From NCBI RefSeq assembly GCF_900129545.1, contig NZ_FQWB01000004.1, forward strand, positions 62,001-126,000: 64,000 nt of DNA. Reading direction: 5' to 3'. Both the position numbers and the translations under genes were made by a program. The stretch is from Flavobacterium fluvii. Lineage in GTDB: Bacteria; Bacteroidota; Bacteroidia; Flavobacteriales; Flavobacteriaceae. A model generated the notes under the pieces. The model ran no database searches and had not been told where the DNA came from. It saw nothing but the letters and a program-made list of their open reading frames with translations. Shown here one piece after another: positions 52,846 through 62,700 of this stretch; the stretch's first letter is position 1, and each line of letters opens with the position of its first letter.

Positions 52846-54774
52846 ATGTTAAAAAGTAATATTGATAAATCAACGGGATTTGAGAAACGATTTGAGAACA
52901 TTAACACCGTAGTTTTTGAAAACTCTACGACTGCTTCCGTAGCGGTTGCTAAAGAAATAGCATCACTCATCAGATTAAAGCAGGAAAATAATGAATCCTG
53001 TATATTGGGATTGGCGACAGGATCTTCTCCAAAAGGATTGTATGCTGAATTGGTTCGTTTACACAAAGAAGAAGGACTGAGTTTTAAAAACGTGATATCC
53101 TTCAATTTGGATGAGTATTACCCAATGCAACCGGATTCCATAAACAGCTATGTGCGATTTATGAAGGAATTGTTGTTTGACCAGGTTGATATCCTGCCGG
53201 AAAACGTCCATATTCCTGACGGAACTTTGTCAAAAGAAGAAATTGCGGATTATTGTGCCGATTATGAAGCCAAGATTGAAGCTTTGGGCGGGATTGATTT
53301 ACAGGTACTGGGAATTGGTGGTAACGGTCATATCGGATTCAACGAATCGGGTTCGTTGCAGAATTCAAAAACGAGATTGGTGGCATTGGACCACATCACA
53401 AGAGTGGCTGCCAGTGGCGATTTTTCGGGATTGAGCAACACACCAAGAACAGCAATCACACTAGGAGTTAAAAAAATAATGGAAGCCAAACAGGTTATAC
53501 TGATGGCTTGGGGAGAAGGAAAATCCAACATCATCAAAGCTTCTGTTGAAGGTACGGTGACTAATCAAATACCGGCTTCCTTTTTGCAGGAACACAAGAA
53601 TGCGGTTTTTGTTTTAGACAGGGAGGCCTCTTCAAAGCTGACAAGAATCAACGCTCCTTGGTTGGTGGAAAAAATTGTTTGGACCGACAAATTGATTCGA
53701 AAAGCGGTATTGTCTTTGGCTCTTCATTTAAAAAAGCCAATTTTAATGCTTACCGATGCGGATTATATTGAAAACGGGATGAGCGATTTATTGGCCGATT
53801 CCGGACCGGCTTACGACATCAACATCAAAATATTCAATAAATTACAAAATACGATTACCGGATGGCCCGGGGGGAAACCCAATGCGGATGACTCAAACAG
53901 ACCCGAAAGGGCCAATCCAGCAAAAAAACGAGTGCTGATTTTCAGTCCGCACCCAGATGATGACATCATCAGTATGGGAGGAACTTTCATGAGACTGCAA
54001 CAACAAGGTCATGAAGTGCATGTGGCCTATCAGACATCAGGAAATATTGCTGTTGCCGATGATGAAGCATTGCGTTTTGCCAATTTTGTACTTGATTACA
54101 ATGAAAAATTTGGCATAAAAAGTGTTGAAGCCGACACTATTTACAAAAAGGCAGAAACATTCCTTAAAAACAAAAAAGCCAGCGAAATTGACATCCCGGA
54201 AGTCCGTTACATCAAAGGATTGATTCGAAAAGGAGAAGCACGTGCCACGAGCCATTTTGTAGGTTTACCAGACAGTCAGATTCATTTCATGGAACTTCCT
54301 TTTTATGAAACAGGAGCCATTGAGAAAAAACCTTTGGGAAAAGAAGATATCCAAATCACCGTGGATCTTATCGAAAAAGTAAAACCACACCAAATCTATG
54401 CTGCAGGTGATTTAGCCGATCCACACGGAACACACAAAGTATGTCTGGACGCTATTTTTGAAGCCGTGAAACAATTAAAACCGAAAGACTTCATGAAAGA
54501 CTGTTGGGTTTGGTTATACCGAGGTGCTTGGCAGGAATGGGGAATTGACGAGATTGAAATGGCAGTGCCGATGAGCCCAGACCAGGTATTGGAAAAAAGA
54601 CACGGAATATTCAAACACCAATCCCAAAAAGACGGTGTGGTCTTCCAAGGATCAGATGCCAGGGAGTTTTGGCAAAGAGCAGAGGACAGAAACAGCGAAA
54701 CTGCGACGTTCTACAAACAACTCGGACTTGCCACTTATGCGGCGATGGAAGCTTTCGTTAGATGGGAATATTAA
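52846..54774 (+). CDS. nagB: Glucosamine-6-phosphate deaminase fused to PIG-L/LmbE deacetylase domain
   Basis: 642 residues. The N-terminal NagB domain has LGLATGSSPKGLY, NLDEYYPM and GIGGNGHIGFNESGS (about 40-260) and converts GlcN-6-P to Fru-6-P and ammonia. The C-terminal PIG-L domain (about 360-640) carries the zinc motif H369-P-D-D-D and a DPHGTHK segment, the pattern of GlcNAc-type N-deacetylases. This fusion is usual in Bacteroidota NagB. No separate NagA is present in the window, so the PIG-L part might remove the acetyl group. Last gene of operon D, 44 bp after the transporter. Confidence 0.92.
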   Translation: MLKSNIDKSTGFEKRFENINTVVFENSTTASVAVAKEIASLIRLKQENNESCILGLATGSSPKGLYAELVRLHKEEGLSFKNVISFNLDEYYPMQPDSINSYVRFMKELLFDQVDILPENVHIPDGTLSKEEIADYCADYEAKIEALGGIDLQVLGIGGNGHIGFNESGSLQNSKTRLVALDHITRVAASGDFSGLSNTPRTAITLGVKKIMEAKQVILMAWGEGKSNIIKASVEGTVTNQIPASFLQEHKNAVFVLDREASSKLTRINAPWLVEKIVWTDKLIRKAVLSLALHLKKPILMLTDADYIENGMSDLLADSGPAYDINIKIFNKLQNTITGWPGGKPNADDSNRPERANPAKKRVLIFSPHPDDDIISMGGTFMRLQQQGHEVHVAYQTSGNIAVADDEALRFANFVLDYNEKFGIKSVEADTIYKKAETFLKNKKASEIDIPEVRYIKGLIRKGEARATSHFVGLPDSQIHFMELPFYETGAIEKKPLGKEDIQITVDLIEKVKPHQIYAAGDLADPHGTHKVCLDAIFEAVKQLKPKDFMKDCWVWLYRGAWQEWGIDEIEMAVPMSPDQVLEKRHGIFKHQSQKDGVVFQGSDAREFWQRAEDRNSETATFYKQLGLATYAAMEAFVRWEY

Positions 54775-54803
54775 TAAAAAATTCAAGTTTTTTTTCAAAA
54801 AAC

Positions 54804-54837
54804 AAACCCTTAAACAATTCATGTTTAAGGGTTTTTT
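54804..54837 (+). terminator. Terminator after nagB
   Basis: Perfect 12-bp stem AAACCCTTAAAC (54804-54815) / GTTTAAGGGTTT (54823-54834), 7-nt loop, T run. Confidence 0.85.
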
Positions 54838-54969
54838 GTTTATTTCAAACAATCAAAACCTCCAGACCTAAATATTAGAGTGACGAAAAGGAGTAAGGAA
54901 TTTCAAAAATTGGGATTACAAAAAGGATATTTACAGAAAATGAAATTCCATCTACAAAATAAGTATTTT

Positions 54970-57813
54970 TTACCTTGGCAATTTCTCTTCCCTTTTCTCC
55001 TTTAGTTTTGGAGAACCAAAATAGAAATACAAACTACGCTTAATTGGTTTATGAATCGAATTTAATTCACTATTTGGGCCTAATTTTTTAACCTCGGCAT
55101 CACTAATTCCCATTTTTGAACCAACCGCTGGAATGGCATCCAGGAAAGAAATATCTCCAACTGGTAATTGTGGATGAGGCCTATTGGCATTTATTCCATA
55201 GAAATCAAATAAACGCACAAACATGTCTTCGTCAGGAGAAGCAACGGTAAACTTTCCTTCTAACGTGCTCAGTTCCATCCAAACTATTTCAGAGAAATAA
55301 CCTTTAAATTCTGGGTAAATCCATGGCGAACTGCCTGTATGTGTAGAATTATTTCGGTTTTCATAAACATCAAAAGTAACGCCCTGCAAACGGTTTTTCC
55401 ACACACGACTAGGTCCTTTACCCAACCATTTAGCACCCATAACCAATCCTTCCGGATAACTAAAAGTAATCCCTGCAAAAGGATATTCTCCATCGAGCGT
55501 ATATTGATAATCCATTTCCAACCATCCCGTAGGTTGCATTTTCCAACGCACATAATTCAGGTTCCCTGTATAACTTGCTTCAATTACATAAGCTTCTCCT
55601 TCTTTAAAGTGTTTTAAACCTGTAAAAGTCGAAGTTCCACTTACCAAAACAGGCCCGTCTTTGAATGAAATTGCCGAACCATTATCATTCTTAACCCCTG
55701 ACAATTCACCCGTTTTTTTATCAAAACTTACTGAAATAGCATTGGCTGTTACTGTCAAAATGTTTCCTTCTTCCTTAACTGCAACCGTTTTTGGAGCTTC
55801 AGCCGTTAAAATAGGTTTTAATAAATCTGCATTCGATTTTACTTTCCAAACCCAGCGGTAAATTTCATTTTTATCGGCTCCAATAGCTCTTAAAGTCAGG
55901 GCATCACTGTTTTTCCAATCAGCCGGAAGCTCCAGTTTTAAAACTCCTTTAGCAACAGCTGCAATATTTGGCCCAACAAAATTTCCTGTTTTTACAATGG
56001 TATGTCCGGTTTCATCCTCCTGTTTCCCGTTAAAATTGATTAATTCCCACTGGAAGTTACACTCATTTAAATTGGTAAAATGATACCGATTTTCAACAGG
56101 AATTTCTCCTTTAAAATCTCCTGCTAATTCTTTAAGGGTAATGTGTACCGGAGAATAAATCTCTCGAATGGCATCAAAACTGCCTTCTTTTTCCCTGTGA
56201 GGCCCTACAATTCCGTCGGCAGCGTTATTCCCATTTACATCAATCCTATTGTTCAGGTCTGTTCGCATGATGCCTTCATCGGCAAAATCCCAAATAAAAC
56301 CTCCCGCCCCTTTTTTGGAATTCCAATGCAACTCCCACATATCTGCCAAACCGGCTCCGGCACCACCGTCTTGCATGGCATGTAAAAACTCGGTTGGCAT
56401 ATAAATATTTGGTCCTGAAACAATTTCTTGGGTACTGTAGTAGCCTTCGTAATGATTGCAGTCGATGCCATTAATGGCATTTCCGGGTTTATGGTGTGCA
56501 TGAATCACCGTGCGATTCGACACATCGTATTTTCCAAAATCATCGCCAAAATCAAAATTATGTCCCCCTTCGTTTCCATTACTCCAGAAAATAATGGATG
56601 GATGATTCGCATCCCGAATTACCATTTCTTTCACCAAAGGCTCGCCAACTTTAGTGCTGTAGGCTTTTTGCCAACCAGCCAATTCGTCTATCACATAAAG
56701 TCCCAAGGAATCACAAACTCTAAGAAAATTTTTATCCGGAGGATAATGCGAACATCGCACCGCATTCATGTTCATTTCCTTAATCAATTTCACGTCAATT
56801 AAATCGGCTTCGGGATACGTGGCACGCCCGTATTCCGGCCAAAACACGTGTCTATTGACCCCTTTAATTTTTATTTTGGTTCCATTCAAATAAATTCCAT
56901 CCTCTTTTCGAACCTCAATAGTTCTAAAGCCAAACTTATCCGAAGTTTCATAAATTTTGTCAGCCCCTTTTTTAAGAGAAACTTTTACACTATATAAATT
57001 AGGACTTTCTGCCGACCAAAGTAGCGGTTTCTTAACCGTAGTTTTAAGGTTAACAATCGAATCTGTCGCGGTGGTTTTGGCAGTTGTAGTTCCCACTACT
57101 GAACCTTTGGCATCCATAATTTCGGCAAGAACATCGTATCCATCTAATTTGTTGTTCAAATGAACATTCATGTTAAAAGAACCTGTTGCCTTGGCATCAA
57201 TAGAAGTCCATGCTATATTCGCCTTAGGTAAAGCCTCTAAATATACCGGTCTAAAAATCCCGCCAAAAATCCAATAATCAGCCAAACGTTCGGCTCCATT
57301 TACCGATTTATCAGCAGACATTTTGCTTACCAACACTTCCAATAAATTCTTTTGACCCAATTTTAATTTATCTCCAATATTGTATTTAAATCGATAAAAA
57401 GATCCTTGATGTACAGGTCCAACCAACTTTCCGTTAATTTTCACTTCGGTATCCGTCATTGAACCTTCAAAGACAATATTTACTTCCTGATCGGCCCATG
57501 AAGCTGGAACCTCAAATTCATACTTGTAAAATCCTTTTTCATCATGGTAGCGAAAATTTTTTCCATTGGTAACATTGTCTCTTCCGTAATTGTAACCTCC
57601 AAAACCTTGCTGTTCCCAATGCCCCGGCACCTGAATAGTAGTCCATTTACCGCTATTGCGACCAGCAGTTACCCAGAAATCCCAGGTTTTGGTATTCTTT
57701 ACATCCGTCCCTGAGAGATACTGAATTTTTTTTTTTACCGAAGATTGTGTCTGCCCATTAATTGCTGAAAAACAACAAAGAGAAAAGGCATATAATATGT
57801 TTTTTAATTTCAT
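54970..57813 (-). CDS. GH2 family beta-galactosidase-like glycosidase
   Basis: 947 residues with a signal peptide (ending AINGQ). Sugar-binding jelly-roll (WTTIQVPGHWEQQGFGGYNY), Ig-like domains, then a TIM barrel with the acid/base E415 in SNGNEGG and nucleophile E475 in PTEFLHA. A C-terminal Bgal_small-like beta domain (about 690-930) is present. Typical of LacZ-like enzymes but with divergent motif spacing, so other beta-glycosidase activities are possible. Last gene of the tight leftward right-hand operon, 8 bp after GH28. In a pectin context it could remove beta-Gal side chains. Confidence 0.9.
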   Translation of the reverse strand: MKLKNILYAFSLCCFSAINGQTQSSVKKKIQYLSGTDVKNTKTWDFWVTAGRNSGKWTTIQVPGHWEQQGFGGYNYGRDNVTNGKNFRYHDEKGFYKYEFEVPASWADQEVNIVFEGSMTDTEVKINGKLVGPVHQGSFYRFKYNIGDKLKLGQKNLLEVLVSKMSADKSVNGAERLADYWIFGGIFRPVYLEALPKANIAWTSIDAKATGSFNMNVHLNNKLDGYDVLAEIMDAKGSVVGTTTAKTTATDSIVNLKTTVKKPLLWSAESPNLYSVKVSLKKGADKIYETSDKFGFRTIEVRKEDGIYLNGTKIKIKGVNRHVFWPEYGRATYPEADLIDVKLIKEMNMNAVRCSHYPPDKNFLRVCDSLGLYVIDELAGWQKAYSTKVGEPLVKEMVIRDANHPSIIFWSNGNEGGHNFDFGDDFGKYDVSNRTVIHAHHKPGNAINGIDCNHYEGYYSTQEIVSGPNIYMPTEFLHAMQDGGAGAGLADMWELHWNSKKGAGGFIWDFADEGIMRTDLNNRIDVNGNNAADGIVGPHREKEGSFDAIREIYSPVHITLKELAGDFKGEIPVENRYHFTNLNECNFQWELINFNGKQEDETGHTIVKTGNFVGPNIAAVAKGVLKLELPADWKNSDALTLRAIGADKNEIYRWVWKVKSNADLLKPILTAEAPKTVAVKEEGNILTVTANAISVSFDKKTGELSGVKNDNGSAISFKDGPVLVSGTSTFTGLKHFKEGEAYVIEASYTGNLNYVRWKMQPTGWLEMDYQYTLDGEYPFAGITFSYPEGLVMGAKWLGKGPSRVWKNRLQGVTFDVYENRNNSTHTGSSPWIYPEFKGYFSEIVWMELSTLEGKFTVASPDEDMFVRLFDFYGINANRPHPQLPVGDISFLDAIPAVGSKMGISDAEVKKLGPNSELNSIHKPIKRSLYFYFGSPKLKEKREEKLPR

Positions 57814-57821
57814 TTTATGTT

Positions 57822-59258
57822 TTATTTCGTTTTTGGAGTATCTGAAAATTTTGCAAGTTGACCATTTATAGTCACATTTTGCAATTCCATATTTTTAACG
57901 TGATTGACATTAAAAGACTGTTTTACACCTTTAAAATTACAGTTCACTATTTTTAAATTGGTCACAGGAGATTCCTTGTAAGCATCAACAAAAACGGCGT
58001 ATTCACCTCCTTTTTCAACATTCATGTTCTCAATCCAAATATTTCTGATTACAGGCATAAAATTTCCTGGATTTTCATAAAACATATTGAAATGAATCGC
58101 CGATTCGCCATAACTTCCTACAGTAATATCTTTTAAAAATATATTTTCGATAATCCCACCACGAGAGGATGAGGTTTTAACACGCAGTACTCTATCCAGA
58201 TTTTTACTGTCCATTTTACAGTTGATGGCATAAATGTTTTTAGCTCCTCCTGCAATTTCACTACCAATTACAATTCCGCCGTGCCCATTTTTCATTTCAC
58301 AACCTTCAATAATATGATTCTCGGCAGGTTTCTTGTTTCCTCTACCATCCTCATCACGTCCTGATTTAATTGCAATACAATCATCACCGGTGTTTAAATA
58401 ACAATCTTTAATGAGTACATTTTTACAGGCATCAGGATCAATGCCGTCAGTATTAGGTCCTTCTGAATCTATTCTGACCTTTTCTATAGTGATGTTTTCA
58501 CACATGACCGGACTTAAAAACCACATTGGCGAATCAATTAAGGTGACACCAGAAATCAATAGATTTTTACAGTTATAGGGCTGAATCATGTAAGGTCTTA
58601 AATAATGACCTTCCCCAAAAACACGTTTTCTGGGATCTACATTTTTTTTCATCATTAGATGCAAACTATCTCTAGCCGGCAATTGATTTGGTGTTCCTTC
58701 TTTCCATCCGTATTGTTTACGACCTTTCCAAGGCCACCAATGCGTTTTATCAGCATTACCGTTAATGGTTCCACTACCTGTTATCGCAATATTTGTTTCT
58801 CCATAAGCATATATCTGTGGCGAATAATTCATGCAATCCATTCCCTCCCAACGGGTCAATACAATAGCGTAATCTTTTGGATTTTGTGAAAAAAGAATTG
58901 TTGAACCCTCATTTAGATGCAGATTAACATTACTCTTTAAGTAAATAGGTCCCGTAAGGAAATTTCCCGAAGGAACTACTACTTTACCTCCTCCAGCGGC
59001 ATTACAGGCTTCGATTGCCTTTTTAAAAGCCTCAGTATTCATTGTTACACCATCGGCTTTAGCCCCAAAATCGGTTATCAGGTATTCTGTGTTTTTAAAT
59101 TTTGGAGCCTTTATCAATTTCCTGATTTGCTCCATTTCTTTTAAAGCCTCCTTTGAAGACGACCAGAATTTTGACTGTTTGTTTTGGCTAAAAGCCATAA
59201 AAACAAAGAGACAGCAAGAGAATAAAATGACATTTTTAAAACTATTTTTAAGCTTCAT
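57822..59258 (-). CDS. GH28 polygalacturonase-family glycosidase
   Basis: 478-residue right-handed beta-helix enzyme with a signal peptide. The catalytic Asp are in NTDGID (269-274) and GDD (291-293), with GHGG (325-328) and the RVLRVKT-type substrate motif; all are diagnostic for GH28. Family members cleave alpha-galacturonosyl or rhamnogalacturonosyl bonds. Long insertions (about 180-220) suggest an exo-acting enzyme rather than an endo-polygalacturonase. Gene order GH115-GH28-GH2 with gaps of 12 and 8 bp shows one operon with acetylesterases upstream. Confidence 0.93.
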   Translation of the reverse strand: MKLKNSFKNVILFSCCLFVFMAFSQNKQSKFWSSSKEALKEMEQIRKLIKAPKFKNTEYLITDFGAKADGVTMNTEAFKKAIEACNAAGGGKVVVPSGNFLTGPIYLKSNVNLHLNEGSTILFSQNPKDYAIVLTRWEGMDCMNYSPQIYAYGETNIAITGSGTINGNADKTHWWPWKGRKQYGWKEGTPNQLPARDSLHLMMKKNVDPRKRVFGEGHYLRPYMIQPYNCKNLLISGVTLIDSPMWFLSPVMCENITIEKVRIDSEGPNTDGIDPDACKNVLIKDCYLNTGDDCIAIKSGRDEDGRGNKKPAENHIIEGCEMKNGHGGIVIGSEIAGGAKNIYAINCKMDSKNLDRVLRVKTSSSRGGIIENIFLKDITVGSYGESAIHFNMFYENPGNFMPVIRNIWIENMNVEKGGEYAVFVDAYKESPVTNLKIVNCNFKGVKQSFNVNHVKNMELQNVTINGQLAKFSDTPKTK

Positions 59259-59270
59259 TCTGTAGATTTT

Positions 59271-61829
59271 TTATAATTTATCAATATCAATCTGGCTTAA
59301 AGCCAAACCTGTATCTTGTAAATAGATGCGAATTGTAGTCTCACCTTTTTTTTCAACTTTAAAAGGAAGTATTTTTTCAAAATATCCTCTAACCACACTC
59401 ATTGTCCAGTGTTTATCCTTTTTAGAAGTATCCGCATCTACAAATTTAGGGGCTTGTTGATTGATAACCAATACCATATTGAGATTTCTTTCTTTGTTAA
59501 TCGTTTTGGTTGGAAGACTTTTTAGTGATAATTGATATTCTCCAGCTTTTAAATTCACTTTATATTCCACATAAGGAGCTTGTGTATATTCCTCATTTTT
59601 AAATGATTTTCCGGTAAACGGATAGCGGGAAATACTTTTTCCGTTTAAACCCAGTCCATCAACAGTAATTATTTTATCGGAAGGAATATCTTGTTTATTC
59701 TTAAAATCGGAAGCACTCAAAGAAACCACATTAGGTGACTTAGCCGCTTCAATTGTAGTAATTACTTTTTCTATATATCTTTTATCAAATGCTGCAGGAT
59801 TTCGCAACGAATCACTTAAGATTTCCGGATTGGCAATTTTAGGCATCGCATAGGTTTCCAGATTTCTGGGAGCATATGTAATGATACCATCCCATTTGCC
59901 ATTTTCAATTTCTTTATTGTAATGATGCGTCAGACTAATAATTTGTTCCAAAGCATTTTTTGTTTTTTGCGAATAGTCCAAAGCCAATTTTTTATTGGTT
60001 TCAGCCACTTCTAAACTCATCTGCGCATAGAAGAATTTCTGAGTCATTAAGGCCGCTCCTTTTACAGGATATTCTATCAATTGGAAAAAAGCATCCTGAA
60101 GCAATTTTGGAACACGACTTTTTACCGTGTTTACTTTTTCAATCAGATTTGCGTAAGCTGCTAATCTTTTTGTTTTAGATTCATGATCAAATTGCAGCAT
60201 TCCCATGTGCTCCGGTTTTCCAATTTGAGCCAGTTGGTAATACTGGTTTTTGATGGCGGCAATTTCAACGGCAAATGCTGTACCAAAGGTCACTGCTGCC
60301 CAACTTTGCACATACTGGGTTGCATTTTCAGGAGTCCATTTTTTTGCATCCCAAGCCATATCTAAAAAGAACTGAGTTTCTAATTCGGCAGGTTTGATAT
60401 CCCCCACATTCACAACCCAAAATTTATCTGCTCCAAACTGATACGCTTTTGTCATTTCGTAAGCTATTAGAGAAGGTGAATTAGAAGACAACCAGGTATA
60501 ATCATGTGGCCCTCCTAGATATGATAAATGATAATAAATTCCGCTGGAACCGCTTCTTTTTTGTTCGGCTGTGTTTGATAATTGGCGTATATAGCCATAA
60601 TTGTCATCGGTCCACACCAGGGTCACATCATCAGGTACTTTTAAACCCGCAGTATACAATCCCAATACTTCTTTATACGGACAGAAAATTTGAAGCGCAT
60701 TAGTAGTTGAACCAAAATATTTTTTGAAAATGTTTCTTTGGTCTCCAATGACATTTTCCACCAAAGCTATTTTCCCCTCTTTGGTTTCAGGTCCTGTAAT
60801 TTCGCCATCACGTACTCCACGCATACCCACAGTATACATGGCTTCGTAATTTTTAGCTTCATTTACACGGTCTTCCCAGTATTTACACACCTCTGATTTG
60901 TTAGTGTCATAACGGTATTCGCCCGGTTTTCGTCCGTATTCATTCTCAAAATTATGTTGCCATTCAAATGTATTACTGCGCAGCATCATATCGCAATGTG
61001 TAGACCCCATTACAATAGCATATTTATCCGCTACAACAGGGTTTTGTTTATAATACCAGAATGCTTTGGTACTATCATGCATAGCTGGCCAGATTAAATT
61101 AGCTTTCAAACGAAGCAATAATTCAAAAACTTTGGCATAAGTTTTAGGTCCAATATCTTTAATATCGGTATCCATATTTTTAGCTGCCCAAGGATTCAAA
61201 CCCCAGTCTTCATCGTTAATGAATATTCCTCTGTATTTAACCGAAGGTTCTTTTTGTACCAATGTTCCCTGTAAAACATACAATGATTTTCTTGGCGTTG
61301 GTTTAACATCAGCCCACCAAACCCAAGGAGAAACGCCTGCCTGTTTCGAAATTTCAAACAAACCATAAGCGGTTCCTCTTCGGTCACTACCAGCAACAAC
61401 CAATGCTTGTTTGACGCCGGCCACAGGAGTATTAATCGTGGTAATCGTGTAGGATTCCCATTTGTTTTTAACAGAAGAAACATCCAATTTCCCAGATTTA
61501 ATCAAGTCATCAATAACAGCCGATTTTCCGATAGTCCCTGCTATTATAAGGTATTCTTCATTGGTTCTCTTATTTACAACTTGAGGCATAACACCACTGA
61601 TTAGTCCGATATCCGAAGCAACGGCATTGGCAACGATTGAGACTACCTCAGCATCTGCTTTATCGGTAAGTATTGAAGGAACAATCCCTTTTTCGACTAA
61701 TGGAAAAGCACCCGTTTTAGTTTGTGGAACTATTGTTAATTTATTTGTTATTCTTTGTGCCTGTAATTCAGCGCATCCAATAACTATAAATAAAGCGACG
61801 ATAATTTGTGATAATGATTTTCGATTCAT
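59271..61829 (-). CDS. GH115 alpha-glucuronidase
   Basis: 852 residues, signal peptide ending LQAQ. GH115 features include YGLFEISKQAGVSPWVWWAD and DEDWGLNPWA. WPAMHDSTKAFWYYKQNP, TVGMRGVRDGEI and LVWTDDNYGYIRQLS are also present. It removes terminal alpha-1,2-(4-O-methyl)glucuronic acid from xylan or arabinogalactan side chains. Exported, probably periplasmic. In an operon with GH28, GH2 and acetylesterases, the target is more likely a pectic or arabinogalactan-type glucuronoglycan than plain xylan; no GH10/GH43 is visible here. Confidence 0.9.
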   Translation of the reverse strand: MNRKSLSQIIVALFIVIGCAELQAQRITNKLTIVPQTKTGAFPLVEKGIVPSILTDKADAEVVSIVANAVASDIGLISGVMPQVVNKRTNEEYLIIAGTIGKSAVIDDLIKSGKLDVSSVKNKWESYTITTINTPVAGVKQALVVAGSDRRGTAYGLFEISKQAGVSPWVWWADVKPTPRKSLYVLQGTLVQKEPSVKYRGIFINDEDWGLNPWAAKNMDTDIKDIGPKTYAKVFELLLRLKANLIWPAMHDSTKAFWYYKQNPVVADKYAIVMGSTHCDMMLRSNTFEWQHNFENEYGRKPGEYRYDTNKSEVCKYWEDRVNEAKNYEAMYTVGMRGVRDGEITGPETKEGKIALVENVIGDQRNIFKKYFGSTTNALQIFCPYKEVLGLYTAGLKVPDDVTLVWTDDNYGYIRQLSNTAEQKRSGSSGIYYHLSYLGGPHDYTWLSSNSPSLIAYEMTKAYQFGADKFWVVNVGDIKPAELETQFFLDMAWDAKKWTPENATQYVQSWAAVTFGTAFAVEIAAIKNQYYQLAQIGKPEHMGMLQFDHESKTKRLAAYANLIEKVNTVKSRVPKLLQDAFFQLIEYPVKGAALMTQKFFYAQMSLEVAETNKKLALDYSQKTKNALEQIISLTHHYNKEIENGKWDGIITYAPRNLETYAMPKIANPEILSDSLRNPAAFDKRYIEKVITTIEAAKSPNVVSLSASDFKNKQDIPSDKIITVDGLGLNGKSISRYPFTGKSFKNEEYTQAPYVEYKVNLKAGEYQLSLKSLPTKTINKERNLNMVLVINQQAPKFVDADTSKKDKHWTMSVVRGYFEKILPFKVEKKGETTIRIYLQDTGLALSQIDIDKL

Positions 61830-61845
61830 AATATTCTTTTAAAAC

Positions 61846-62685
61846 CTATTTATAAAACTTTTCAATATACTTTGCTGCAAATCTTTTGCCCATTTCTCTT
61901 TGACTTTCACCATCAAAATGGACTTTATCTCCTTTGTCTTTCAAATCAGCAGTTTCAACTATGTCGGCATATTTGTCGTCTTGGATATATTTATAATTTG
62001 CTTTATTTATTTCAGCCCACAATTGAGGTTCTTTTGAAAAAGAGCCTATTTCGCCAATTAATATTGGTAATTTTTCATTGCCAATGTCTTTTCTAAAAGA
62101 AGCGAACAGGGTTTTTAGATTTTGGTCGCGATTTGAGATTCCTGCTGCATTCGCATCTGATTCTCCCTGATGCCACAATACTGCTTTTATAGTCCCATAT
62201 TGTTTTCCTAATTCCAATTTTTCTTTAAAATTTGAATAGAGGTTTATTTTTCTGTGAGGTAAATCTTTTATCCATTTCTCAATTGGACTACCTCCCACTG
62301 CGGTTGGCAGCAATAGTATAACTACATCTTTGGGAACACTTTTCAACAATTCATTTGCAAAAGACATTCCACAATCTAAACCTCTGTAGGCTGGAGTACT
62401 AAAATGAATTGGTTCTTTGGCAAGAACCAATTCATTATTACTATTTATGGTTAAAATTCTATCGTTAGCAATAGTATCTTGAGGCTCGACTAAACCACGT
62501 CCCTCCATATTAGACTGCCCCGCCATCATAAAAACCCAAACCTTTGATTTATTAGGAATGGTAACTACTTTTTCTTCTTTATTAGGAAAATATTTTGTTC
62601 TGTTCTCTTTTTCTTGAGCAAATGCAAAAAAACAATTTAGGAACAACAATAACAGACTGTATTTTTTAAAGCTTATTTTCATCAT
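61846..62685 (-). CDS. SGNH carbohydrate acetylesterase (sialate O-acetylesterase/CE6-like)
   Basis: 279 residues with a signal peptide (LLFLNCFFAFAQ). SASA/CE6 motifs: nucleophile S58 in MMAGQSNMEG, VLWHQGESDAN, and the C-terminal catalytic DKVHFDGES. It removes O-acetyl groups from sugars, making the chain accessible to glycosidases. Encoded between CE12 and GH115 with 15-16 bp gaps. Whether the acetylated residue is xylose, galacturonate or another sugar cannot be seen. Confidence 0.85.
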   Translation of the reverse strand: MMKISFKKYSLLLLFLNCFFAFAQEKENRTKYFPNKEEKVVTIPNKSKVWVFMMAGQSNMEGRGLVEPQDTIANDRILTINSNNELVLAKEPIHFSTPAYRGLDCGMSFANELLKSVPKDVVILLLPTAVGGSPIEKWIKDLPHRKINLYSNFKEKLELGKQYGTIKAVLWHQGESDANAAGISNRDQNLKTLFASFRKDIGNEKLPILIGEIGSFSKEPQLWAEINKANYKYIQDDKYADIVETADLKDKGDKVHFDGESQREMGKRFAAKYIEKFYK

Positions 62686-62700
62686 TTTTATTTTAAAAAA

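Noticed and set aside
54775..54969. Possible small gene or operator between nagB and GH2
   Set aside because: Only a terminator and AT-rich sequence are seen; no palindrome of the regulon type.
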